Positions 52,441 to 64,000 of a stretch of DNA of 64,000 bases are shown here, in pieces. A program made the translations under genes and the position numbers. Location of the stretch: the NCBI GenBank assembly GCA_027574665.1, contig CM050648.1, forward strand, positions 52,499,200-52,563,199, read 5' to 3'. This DNA is from Rhynochetos jubatus (taxonomy: Eukaryota > Chordata > Aves > Eurypygiformes > Rhynochetidae). The notes under the pieces are model-generated. The model was given only the letters and a program-made list of their open reading frames with translations. It did not search any database and was not told the DNA's origin. Within the stretch, counting starts at the first letter, position 1; every line of letters starts with the position of its first letter.

Positions 52441-55400
52441 TATCAAACTGCATAGTAAAATATTGCATCATGCTTGTGAAAGATGCAAAGTTTTGAATAC
52501 TTAAGAAAACCCATGCAAAAGTAGAAAACTGGGGATGTTTTAGGGAACTTCATACTCAGCATTATGCTCAACAGCAGCTCTTTGGAGACAGATTGGGACA
52601 GTGTAGCAGAATATATGGTAGAAGTTTTGGGAAGTTGTGTAGAAATCAACAACACATATTGGAAGGCTTTTTTCAGTAACAATATTGCAGACATCTTAAA
52701 ATTCATCAGACTACGAAGGTCTGAAAAGGTATTGTAAAGAACAGCACATATCAATTGCCTCTCCCCTTTCACTAGCCGCGTTTTACTATCTGTCTGCCTT
52801 CAGATCCTTTAAATAAGTGTTTTGTTTTTTTCCTAAAACAATATCTGGGAGTACAACCAGCTTTATGAATCCAGAATTCGTTGCATACTTTATATCCTGC
52901 AAAAATGAAAAAAGAAGAGCAGAAGCTGTGCAGGAAAGTATTAGGATGGCCTGAGTCAACATGGGATGTGTTTCTTCCTTAACTTTTTTATCTTTCATAA
53001 TTCGTTCAATCCACTTTACATGGCAAGGTATTAGACTTTTATAGTATTGCTCAGGAAAGATTATAGAATTCTACAAAAATCAAAGAAATGTCATAGGGAA
53101 CCAATGTTTCTCAGGGTTTGGGATGATGATTTTTATTCAGAATCTGCGAGACTGCTCTGCAGCTGAGATTTTATATTAGGAAATGTTGAAGATGGACATG
53201 AATAAGCCAACAGAGCATGTATGTGTGTCACGCTATGTCCTAATACTGCAAAATATTATGGCAGGATTAGATGCAATTAGAAGAGAAATTCTGTAAGGAA
53301 TGAAGACAGCACAGTGAAGCAGTGTTGTGAAAGTTTACAGATATCCTTGTATTTATTTCACATGAATTAAAGCTGTTAGTCTTTCCCCTTCAGGAACATC
53401 TTATTCCCCACTCCTTTCACCCCTCCCTCTCCCAAACAAAAGGCCATGGACAAGAAACAGACGGTCGGTTGTCTAAGTCCTTTAATAAGGGGTACTGAGC
53501 TGCATTGTTAAAAGGCTGCAGTGACTTACTCTCTTCCTGAAGAAAAATATGTGGGATGAATTAAGACACTTGCTGTGGTGGCTTCCAGGACAGAGCAGTT
53601 TCATGTAATTCATACTGAATACCAAGCTGGAAAGCTAGCCTGGTGCTTTGTTGTTTTCCTTTTAATTTGTAAGAAAATTTAAATGGTGTTCTCAGTTACC
53701 AGAAATTAAAGAAGCAATATGGGAACTAGATTTAATGAGGGCTGCTCCAAAATATCAGAATTCCTCTCTACATTTATTCTAGATTATTAGGGGAGCAGAG
53801 TGAATTTGACAGTTCATTAACAGGCTCAGTGCTATGAGAAGGAAGTTGATACAGACCATAGGCCATTGGATAGACTACAAAAGGTATGGACCTCATAGAC
53901 CTTTAGAAAAACAAGCTTTTGTTTTCATGAAATACAAGATAAAATAATGGAAATTTTTTATTGCAATTATATTTTCAAAAAATAAGCATTATGAAATGCC
54001 AGAAAACAAATATGAATAACAGCTGATGCTGACAACATAAATTTGACACTGGAACCAGTGGGAAAATAATTTTCAGCTAAAGAAAATTTTTAAAAATTTC
54101 AAAGAGGATTCATGCTTTGTAGGAACAAAAAAAAAATCAATGGTTTAAAAATTTTAATGAAATAAAAATATGAAAAAATGATGGTGGATCAACTAAACTA
54201 TTTTATTAAAATAACATACAACATACTTTGTTTTTTATCATCTTTATAGTCCTATCCAAGAATAATTTAGAATCAAAAAACCCTAGAAAAGAAAAAAACA
54301 TAAGACACTGAAATATCACGATTTAAATATAGCTTTCAGCTGTCACGTAACAGTTTGGTTTCACACACAAATTAAATTATATGATTCAGCCATGGCCTGT
54401 TTTTTTACAGTAAAGATTGCAACCTATACCATGAAGTAAAAGTCCAGTCCTAGTGGAACACCTTTGCATAACCAAAATTACTTCCACAGATGGCACACTG
54501 AAATACAGAATACCTGAGAAAGCCTGACAATATAGTGTTAACTCTTCTTGAAAGATGACTTATTTCAGTAGGGAATGGAAACAATGCCATAGGGAGCTGG
54601 AAAGATCCTGCCATTTGACATAATTGTGCTGTGTTCCATTGCCAACACTCTACATCGCAAAATTCATTATAAGCCACCAAAAAATACAAGCTGAATCTCA
54701 GAATTACTTAAACTTCACATAAAAGAACTATCTGCATTAATGAAATGGGTAAAATTAGATGTGGCCAGATTGTGTATACAGAAAACACAGAGCAGTGATG
54801 CCATTGATTTTTAGTGATCAAAGGAAAAATCAATGGATTAATGCATTTCAGTCTCAGAAAAAACAGTTTGTGAGTCTTTCATTTAATATATAGTGCTCTA
54901 AATCCAATGGCCACATCTCTAAATGTTTTTTTCTTTCCACAAGAATAATTAAAAATGGGTTCCTGCATTGTAAAGAGAATCTATCTGAACTCCTCCAACT
55001 CACTAGCATGCTGTCATACACTGTACTGACCAGCAGGTATGGTTAAAAAAAATCATATGAGGTGATCCAGTTAGTTCTGGCTGTGTTCAGCCTTGCATGT
55101 ACAGAGTTAGGGTGACATATTCATAAGGATTATTTTATATGATCTAAGTGAAGAAGTCTTCTAGATATAGTCCAGTATTTTCATCATCCTACACTGTCTG
55201 AATCAGGAAAGTGATTCTTTCACCCATATATCCGGTTTCCCATCCCTATTTCCTTTTATAAGCCTGTAAACCGTATAAATAAGAGCATGTAAAGGAAACA
55301 GTTATTTTTAAGTAATGCTAAATGCATACATTGACAACTCTCACTGGTGTGTCTTTTTCTGTACATCCTTGGTAGATCATAAATAGCACACAGATCAAGT

Positions 55401-56681
55401 GATGTGGAAGATGCCTGAAGAAAAAAGAAAAAAAGAAAAAGTAAAATCATGTCATTTGGCTCTGCTGACTGTTAAAAATATACGGTATTGCTGATGTATA
55501 CATCTAACGTCACACTTTTCTGAGTACTTTAGGATATACAGGAAGGCGATGCTTAGAGTAGGAAGGACATCTAAGCATAAATATTAGGAGATTGAACAGG
55601 ATTCTGGAAGTAAACATTTTCCTTCCTGTTTCTATCATATGATGCATCCTTTCAACTAACATTCTGTGAAGTTAATTATATTCGTATTGAAAAAATGGTG
55701 TACGTATTACATGTAAATTCATAAAATAATCAGAAGATGTGAGGTACTTAGCTGTGTTCTCCATGAAGTACTGTATGGGCTAACTGGTCTATTTTACATT
55801 ATCTTCTCAATAAAGGCTTAGGAAAAAAAAACCCGTATGTCATTAGAACCTCAAGTCAATACCATATAAAGAAATGAATGTAGAAGGACTGAACTAATAG
55901 TATCAAAAAAGTAAAACAAACAGATTTTTTAGAGTAGAAGCTCTTAATTAAGAAGAAAATCATCCCAGACCTACTGGAATATAAGAAAAAAAAAAATTAA
56001 TTGCTTTTGATGTAGTATTTCAGTGGTAAGGAGACATTTAGAATACATTAAGACTGGAAAAAAGGGTTTGAGATCATCAGGGCATGGAAGAACTTTTGAA
56101 GGAAGATGCAATGAAGACCAATGCAATTCTGGGCTGCTTGAGGAAAACCTTGCTGCCATGATCCCTGCTTGAAGAGCTATGGGAGCTCACAATGACCGCA
56201 GAGCACCACAAAAGAATCTGCAAACAAAACCAGGATGGACAAGAGGCACAATGGCACTGTGAGTAACTACAAAAGAAAGCATTAAGTCCATGTATCATGA
56301 TGAATTGAATGGTTTAATGGAAGGTGGGAAGAGTGTATGTAAGAGAAAGCCGAGGAAAGTAATCCCCTGTAGTAAGTCCTCAAGCTACTTCCTAACATCC
56401 CTAGGCCTAACATCCCAGAGCTTTTCCAATTTTATTTTCTCCTGGTTATGACTCTTAAGGTCAGTTTCTCTAACAGCACAGCGATTCACTCAATGTAGAA
56501 AAAATATCTCCCTGTTCCACTGCCATTTTCATATCTTTCACCTTTTCTCCCTTTTTCACACTGCTGTCTTCAAAACAGGAGCAAAACTCAATGATTCTAC
56601 CATAGTTTCGCTTGGGACAAGCTTCCATTTTAACTTTCGCTTTACACATTATATTCCTTCAAAAGCTGCTCGAAGGGATGT
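52441..56681. other. Unique AT-rich sequence, no gene seen
   Basis: The longest open frame is 109 codons (52443-52772, minus), unrecognised. A-rich low-complexity sequence lies near 55420-55440. No interspersed repeat is visible. Confidence 0.5.
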
Positions 56682-57614
56682 TGCATTTGGTTTGTCTGGT
56701 GGGGTTTTGGTAGATGGGGCGGGGGGGTGGAGGCCTATGGGGGTGTCTCCTGTGAGATGCTAGAAGCCTCCCCAGCTCCAAGATTGACCCTCCTCAGGCC
56801 ATGGCTAAGACAGTCAACAAACGTGATAGAGCCTCTAGGATAACATATTTAAAGAGGGGAAAACAAAAAGAGACCTGCAGGAGAGAGGATTGGGGTGTGA
56901 AGGAAACCAGGCACACACCTAGGTCAGTGCAGAAAGGTGGGGAGGACGTGGCAGGGGCAGAGGTTCCCCGTCAGCCCATGGTGAGAGGGCAGGCGGTGCC
57001 CCTGCAGCCATGGGGAGTCACAGGGGAGCAGAGACACCCCTGCAGCCCTGGAAGGGCCCCACACTGGAGTAGGCGTCTGTGCCCAAAAGAGGCCATGAAT
57101 CCATGGGAAGACCATGCTGGAGCAGGCTGCTCCTGAAGGACTACACCCCATGGAAGGGACCTATGCTGGAGCAGTTTGTGCAGAACTGCAGCCTGTGGGA
57201 AGGATTCAGGCTGGAGAAGTTTGTGGAGCACTGTCTCCCGTGGTAGGGACTCCAGGCTGGAGCAGGGACAGAGTGTGATGAGTCCTCCCTCTGAGGAGGA
57301 AGAAGCGGCAGAGACAGTGTGTGATGAGCTGACCCCAACCCCTATTCCCCATCCCCTGTGCCACTTGTAGGGAGAAGGAGGTAGAGAAATTCAGAGCAAA
57401 GCTGAGTCTCTGATTTGATTGATTACAAATTAAATTGATTTTAGTTCCCCAAATCATCTGCTTTGCCTGTGACCATAACTGGTGAGGGATCCCTCCCTGT
57501 CCTTGTCTCGACCCACAAGCCTTTCCTTATATTTGTCCTCCCATTCCACTCTGGGGAGTGAGTGAGCAAGTGGCTGTGTGGTGCTTCTTTGCTGACTGGG
57601 CCTAAACTACGACA
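56682..57614 (+). mobile_element. Solo LTR of an avian endogenous retrovirus, forward, same family as 31739
   Basis: It runs from TGCATTTGGTTTGTCTGG to CCTAAACTACGACA, 933 bp. Shared landmarks with the LTR at 31739 are TATTTAAAG (56846), GGTCAGTGCAGAAAGGTG (near 56922), CTGCAGCCATGG (57002), CTGGAGCAG subunits, ACTGTCTCCCGTGG (near 57229), ACAAATTAAATTG (57426) and GGTGAGGGATCCCTCCC (near 57481). The flanks GATGT (56677-56681) and GAGGT (57615-57619) agree at 4 of 5 positions, a plausible decayed 5-bp duplication. No internal genes flank it. Open frames on both strands (up to 111 codons) are fortuitous products of its GC-rich, stop-poor sequence. Confidence 0.87.
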
Positions 57615-59085
57615 GAGGTGTGCTGGGGGTGTGCTTTCACTTCTAGAAGGGATGAAATTGAGAACTATGTTGGCTTTAGTCATTAAGCTGTATTAGGATC
57701 TGAAATAACCATCTGACTGAATGATCCATAGTTTTGAGCTCCGAAAACAAGTGTGAACAGGTCAATGGGAGGTGGATTTTTCAAAAAACGCTGCATTCAC
57801 AGAGGGACACTATCACAATAATTTCTTTCCATCTTTGATTTCACTGATGTTTTTCCTTCCAAACTGAAGTGGTGAAGGTGATGACCCATTGGGTGTGTAA
57901 CTTCATAAGCCCTTGCATTGGGATTCAGAAAGCAAATCTTCAGTGTTGATGAGAAAATAATCTACTTTTTTCCTGACTGTCATTTAATGACTCGGCAAAT
58001 TTTATCACAGGAGAAGCTGTGTGAATGATAGCAGACTTCAGTTTGCCAATAATTTATGGATTTTAAAATATGGCTTAGTTCTAGCCAGAAAGGAAAGTGA
58101 ACTTTTCAAATTTACATCTGAAAAAATTTTAAAAAAGCCCAGGAGAGGCGGGAAAGAAAAAGATAAGAAAAAGAAATGTTTGTCTAGTAATTCAAATAAT
58201 TTTATTTGTGTTCAACTTCAAACTGTAAACTTTCTATAAAATACCACAAGGTTTTAAAATGAAAACAGTGTTTCCAAGCAAAACCTGAGAAGCTTCCATC
58301 ATAAACTCAAAGTAAGTTATTTTGACATTGCTGAAACTTTGTCCCTGCTCTTTTAAAATTAAAGTCCAACCAAAAATACCTTGTTTTATTAAATAATTGG
58401 ATTTCAACAGAATGACATAATGTGATGGAATATGGTTCTGTCTAAGTCTCTCTCAGCTTGTGTCATAACTCCAAACTAATAGGATTCTCAAAGCAAATAC
58501 CAAGAAACCCCTAACAACAGCCCTATATAATTATCTGATGGCCACTTTGAAATTTACCTTCCCTACACATCAAAATCCTTCTTTTAATTTGGGGATTACA
58601 AGGTAAAGGATTGGAAATTTGATATCTATGTTGCCCAGTGATTTGAAATGAATATATTAAAGTCTATCTGATTGCATTGTAGCAAGCTCTAGTGGTAACA
58701 ATGTGAAAAATCAATAAAGCCAAACATAAAGGCATGCTCTAAACAGTGATCTGCATTGTAACATAATCCAGAAATAATTTAACCCTCCCTGTTGCTACAA
58801 TACAGAAAAGTTGTCTTTTCCAAGATGAGCCCAAACTTAAGATTTCTGGTAGCTCATTTAAAACCAGTATATGATATTGCACTTAAGTCTATTTTAACAT
58901 CTGCATTAACAACACCTGTTGTCCATTTTAGGAATTAAACATAGTCCGAAATCTGGGCTGGTAGATCAAGCTAAGGTCTGTGTAAAAACATGCATAAAAT
59001 CTATAAAATACTAGTTTATGCTTACTTGTGCTGTGGAGTCATTTTAAATATTTGCTTTTAAGGTATTGTGCTTTATGAGTTCCAG
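57615..59085. other. Unique AT-rich sequence, no gene seen
   Basis: No recognisable gene or repeat. Open frames are at most 72 codons. Confidence 0.5.
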
Positions 59086-59089
59086 TTAC

Positions 59090-59363
59090 CTGGTTCCAGC
59101 TAAATGAGCAGTCATCCTCCTATAAAAAACCTGCTGACTTTTCCTCCCTGTCCTTCTTGTAGATGTGCACATAGCAAACATCTCTTCATAATGGTGGCAA
59201 TTTTTACAATTACATTGCATTTCAGCACAGAAACCTGATGCATGCCCTTTTCCTCCGGCTACACTTTTTATTGCTGTTTCTGTATAGAACACACTCCACA
59301 GGCAGTTACTGACAGAGACGTTGTCTTCACAGCATGATTCCTCCTTGTGTGTTGTATCCATTG
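59090..59363 (-). other. Candidate exon: cysteine-rich 91-codon open frame ending at a splice donor
   Basis: On the minus strand an AG (ACCGCAG) directly precedes CAATGG. The frame opened by this ATG (59359-59361) stays open for 91 codons and stops only at a TAA that overlaps a donor-like CCAG|GTAACT (59084-59093). The peptide has eight cysteines, clustered as CC near residue 10 and CxCxxC near residue 50, followed by a basic C-terminal part. I do not recognise the family. The acceptor has a poor pyrimidine tract. This could be a coding first or internal exon, a noncoding-transcript exon or chance. Confidence 0.2.
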
Positions 59364-60080
59364 CTGCGGTAAAATGAGCTTTTCCTATACATTCACGGTT
59401 TTAGGGAAAGTGTTCCCATAGTGCAGATGCATTGCAGATGACTTTCTGACCCTACATAGCTGTCTTGTTGACAAATAAGGGAGAGAAATGCATGTGTGGG
59501 AAAATGCACAGCAGGGATGCTCAAGAACCTTTTATCTATAATTTAGCTCTATTTTACATTCCTTGATGTTTATTTATGATCTGTGTCTGTCTACGTAATA
59601 TATCGTCATCTGGCCTTTGGTATAATTAGACTTTGGAATTGCCTCAACTGAAGACATCTTCAAGAGAACAAGCAATGTTTGGGGGAATTGATTTATGATC
59701 CTCCCTCCCCCTCAAGGTGTGTAAAATGTTTCTTGAAACTGTCTTGTAGTTGTTTCAAAACTAAAACTACACAGGACTGTTCAGAAGAGCTCCATCAATA
59801 CCTCCTGGAAATTATATTTCAAAGGCTTTTGTGTTCATTTACACTTACTTGTGCTCACCAGAGTCTTCCACTGCACTATGTTTCCCAAGACAGCTTGAGC
59901 TGGTCCACACTGTAATTTTTGAAGATGGAGGTGCTGTAGAAGAGATGCTCTCCATCTTGCAAGACCGGCCTATACACACACACACTCACACATGCCAAAA
60001 AAAGCCAAACAAAGGAACATGAAGCAGACACACTAGAAATCTCAAAGAATAAATCTTTGGCAGCATTTGAGCATGTTAAT
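59364..60080. other. Unique sequence with a short (CA)n tract
   Basis: A short CA-rich microsatellite (ACACACACACACTCACACA) lies at about 59974-59993. No gene is seen. Confidence 0.5.
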
Positions 60081-60563
<483 letters not shown>

Positions 60564-63500
60564 TAATCAAAAGCTTAAAATTTCCCATGCAGAAAAAAAA
60601 AAAAAATATTTTTACCCTACTATGGCATTTCAGTATAATTCTAAGATGGGCAGATATACTGCAACCAAAAATATTGGCAGTAAAAGAGAACTTATCTTGG
60701 AATTTGTTGTAGAAGCTGAGTTATAGTGGAGAACAGAGGTAAGAAGTTAGATTATTCTCTTGGACTGCATCTTGCAATAACTGTTGATTTACATGAGTTT
60801 TAACGTTTATTTAGAAAAGAAATTTTTATATGTATGGATTGTGTATCTCTTCAAGTTTAAAGTTTAAGAAGACCGCTCCATTTTTTAATGTAAAAAAAAA
60901 AAGTAACAAATATTTTCATTTTTAATGGGTTAGAAAAAAGTAAGTAAAGAACACATTAAAATGAAGAATAGTCATTAAGGAAGTTGTAAGTGACATTTAC
61001 TGTGCTTTAGTGCAGGAAAAGTTATTCAACACTTCATAATCTTGCTGACTGCCTTTGTGAAATTATTCTGGGAAAACAACCAGTATAATTTCACTTTTTT
61101 AGTATAGAAGTTGTTTTCTTGAAAAATAAACTTCTGCCAAGGATTTCTCTCAAACACTTGCTTCTTTCAATAAAATGTCAGCTTTAAGCAAGCCCTTACA
61201 AAACACAACTGAACAAAACATCACAGAGGCTGGAGTCTTGCTATGATGGATGATGTCTTCTCATTATGGATGACTTCACTCTTATATTCTACAGCCTATT
61301 TTAAGGCAGTTCTTTGGAATCTTTTGCAATGAGTGTTACTATAAAGTACTTATTATTATGATGATGCAGCATAGAAAAAAAATGGTAGTATTTTCAGTGT
61401 TTCAAACAGCTGATTTCTTCCCATCCAGAAGCCAGTTGTTTGGTGGCAATATCCTTACCACTTCCAAAAGGTACAAATTATTTCAAATGCATGTTTTATT
61501 ATGCTTTTAGAAAATTGAGCTCCAGTACTTCCACCAAGGAAACAATTTCTGCAGTCACTTCAATTTCCAAAAAGAGCATCCTGGGGAGCAGGAGCCACCA
61601 AGTGTGACAGTTCTGTCAGGGTTTTGTCCAGAGAAGGATGCACTCAGTGAGGTACAGACTCCAACCTTTTGCTGACCTTTGTCACCATAAAAAAAGTGGT
61701 CTCTGGAATAATGAGAGTGGAATACAAAAAGACAAATTAAGCTCAAAATGTTTGCGACAACAACATTATTTCATAGTTTGGGGAACCAAGCAGTGAGGGA
61801 TGTGAGGGATATAGCTATACCATCCCAAAGTGCTTCACAGTGTTTGTTTATGACCATGCAAAACAGTAGACTAAATGTGAGGTCATGGATGAGCACTGCT
61901 CCTCACCAAGCTGAGGCAAGCTGATACAGTGACACATAATTCCCAGTTTTAGCTCTGTCATTATTACCTGGAAAATCTCGTCTGCTTAAGTCAAAGTCTT
62001 TAAACACACTAAAGAGAAAAGGAAAAGTAAGTCATTCCATAAACTGTATCTTCATCTGCTACCACCTACTGGGAATACCTTTGTGTGCCACCAGATTACG
62101 TTGCCAGAAAAGAAAATCTTTTAAGCCTTTTTTACCTGAATTAATTTTCTCCTCAGTTATTGTCTTATATATCAGGATTTATTATTAGGCATCTCATCTA
62201 CAGAAATGCTAAAAATATGAGCTAGGCTTTAAAAAGTATTTCTAACAGAGCCTTAGAAAGGCAGATAGGAACAGTTATTCGAGTGAGAGTCTTTTTGCTC
62301 ATCCCTTCCCCTCCTTTGCCGCTGCAGAGGTCTGTGTTACAACCCACTCACTGTGTAGACCTCCAGCCACCGCAGCGCCCACCTTGACTGTTCCAGAGAG
62401 CAGATCTCCAGCATTTTCCTATGGACTTTATTGCTCCTGTGATCTTTCAGATATTTTCCTCTCTTTAAGCACTCATTCTGCCTGTTTCGTTTTCTTTTCA
62501 CTAGCTTTATTCTTTTTACGTGCATTAGCTGTGAGCTTCTTTCTGTTATGCTTCAACTACCAGTAGGCGTATATACATGCCTATATACGCATATATAACT
62601 CATGCTGTGCGTATATAGAGCTATATAAAAGTGTGTATAAACAGGTATAGCTGAAAGACAGAAATGGCATGGTGAGGAGGAAGGGCGTCAGAGTTTGCAT
62701 CTGTAAATGAAAATATCCCTGCCCAAGATATACAGTCAATATATTTACTAAAGGAATCAAATATTCATAAACCTGGTGGAAGAAAAGCTAAAAAAATAAG
62801 GGAAGGAGGTCCAAGTGCTATGATTTGTTTGTTATAACTTATTTTTTATGAATACTATATTCTTATGGCAGCCTACTGAATCCAACAGGTCTATGTCATG
62901 TAAGTAATATGCACTCAGATCAGGTGAAGAGGGCACAGTCAAGATCTCATTTTATCTTCAGCATAATTAAAATGTTATTTTTGCAAAATCTTTATGTATT
63001 GTGTTCTTGACATATCCACATGGACGCTAAAAGTACAAGTCAGACTGAAAAATAAAGCCTGTGACAAAATACAGTAATAATAATTCCAAAAGCTAACTGT
63101 TTTCTGTTGGGTCTAATTAAAAGTAAAAAAAAAAAAACCATCATTACTACTTTTGCTATGCTCAAAGAAGCAAAAATAAGTACGTGAATGAGATTTAGTC
63201 CAACAAGTCCTAGCAACATCTTTTACCCGTCTGATCTGGTGGAGTTACATGATAACAAGTGACAAGAATAGGACATAGATCCTTCTGACCCATCTTTCTC
63301 CACCCTGTGAGGATTAATAAACATAGGTCTTATTCACATCTTTCAGTTTACAGTCCACATGAATTAACCAATGATTTATTAATTAATTGTCAATTATTAA
63401 TGAAATTATCCTTGTAATTAATATTTAGTTGTGCATTGTGATACTTTTTTCAGATTTCTAACCAAGCAAAGCCCAATCTAACTTCAAGTACCTTTCCCAA

Positions 63501-63851
63501 ATTCAAAAATTTAATTGAATAGAAAGAAGTCCAGCAGCTGCTCCCCACTGAACATTAATGAGCACATTAAAAATTAAGCTAAGCAATACTCCATTCCTGA
63601 TATAAATATCAGTCATCTTCATCTCACTTCCTTCCCCAATCACAATAAAAAAGCAGGCCTCACTGTGAACAGTGACATGAAATCCCATCAGATTAAAAAG
63701 CAGAGAAAAATTCAAACTTTTAAAGCCTAATTAATGAAAAAGCAGCATGAAAGCATGTTTTTTGGGTTTTTTTAAAAGTCAGGACAAGAAAGCCATGTGG
63801 TACAATGGCACCTAGCACTGACTCTTTTCTTTAATAAATCTATGTGAATCT
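60564..63851. other. Unique AT-rich sequence, no gene seen
   Basis: A-runs lie near 60593 and 63127. The TATA-rich inverted repeat at 62567-62617 is listed separately. Open frames are at most 72 codons. No interspersed repeat is visible before the terminal CR1. Confidence 0.5.
62567..62617. repeat. Inverted and direct repeat of GCGTATATA
   Basis: GCGTATATA (62567-62575), spacer CATGCC, then its exact reverse complement TATATACGC (62582-62590) make a perfect 9-bp stem with a 6-base loop. A third, direct copy of GCGTATATA lies at 62609-62617. It is a possible hairpin or cruciform, or a decayed (TA)n/(TATG)n microsatellite. Confidence 0.8.
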
Positions 63852-64000
63852 TGGGGAGGTTCAGATTGGATATTAGGAAAACTTTCTTCACAAAAAATGT
63901 TGTCAAGCATTGGAACAGGCTGCCCAGGGAAGTGGCTGAGTCACCATCCCTGGAGGTAAAGGGACAAGATGATGTAGTGTTAAGGGACAAGATGATGTAG
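63852..64000 (+). mobile_element. CR1 LINE retroposon fragment, forward, continues past the window
   Basis: The segment matches the CR1 3' region: GGAGGTTCAGATTGGATATT near 63855, TTTCTTCACAAAAAATGTTG near 63884, GGAACAGGCTGCCCAGGGAA near 63912 and GAGTCACCATCCCTGGAGGT near 63938. It is 5'-truncated at about 63852 and cut by the window edge before its tail. The 3' wording resembles the subfamily at 38996 more than that at 2153. The last 42 bases contain a 19-base direct repeat (AAGGGACAAGATGATGTAG) with a period of 23. Confidence 0.9.

Noticed and set aside
56801..57136. 111-codon frame with neighbouring antisense frames
   Set aside because: Same explanation as above: it sits in the second copy of the LTR family.

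Overview
The window looks like a gene-poor stretch of a bird nuclear genome. The evidence is the set of interspersed repeats. There are five truncated CR1 retroposons, one of them only about 60 bp long. Their 3' ends carry the avian-type tail of short ATTCTATG repeats, except for the copy cut by the right edge. There are also four solitary LTRs of the kind common between and inside bird genes, which run from TGTG/TGC-TTGG to CC-A-GACA-like ends. The background is AT-rich and CpG-poor. No prokaryotic operon, CRISPR array, rRNA, tRNA or recognisable protein gene is visible.

Layout: (1) 229-2095 is a degenerate tandem satellite with a period of about 173 bp and about 10.7 copies. Every unit carries a telomere-like TTAGGG motif, and two units hold perfect telomeric-type G-quadruplex motifs. 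(2) 2153-2799 is a forward CR1. (3) 2800-15878 is unique sequence, with a higher-GC block at 7850-9560 that may be an old LTR-element remnant. (4) 15879-16638 is a reverse solo LTR and 20633-21264 is a forward solo LTR of the same broad family. The second has an exact 6-bp target-site duplication. (5) 21271-31738 is unique sequence holding a degenerate 33-bp minisatellite at 29280-29480. (6) 31739-32785 is a forward solo LTR with a 60-bp CR1 tail nested inside it. A diverged 125-bp duplication follows at 33072-33318. (7) 33319-56681 is mostly unique. It has two reverse CR1 copies (38996-39644 and 48532-48972), homopolymer tracts, a small CpG-retaining block (46110-46490), a TATA plus purine-rich block (52233-52440) and a protein-like open frame on the minus strand (36797-37087). 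(8) 56682-57614 is a second LTR of the 31739 type. (9) 60081-60563 is an uninterrupted polypyrimidine compound microsatellite, (TTTC)n followed by (TTCC)n, 483 bp in all. (10) The window ends inside a forward CR1.

No coding gene is supported with confidence. Three short open segments look slightly better than chance: 36797-37087 minus, 59090-59363 minus with splice-like borders, and 44698-44812 plus with splice-like borders. They are reported as weak candidates only. The other short open frames are explained by repeats or look like chance. I did not find a novel multi-gene system. The most unusual content is the telomere-motif satellite at the left edge and the giant polypyrimidine tract.
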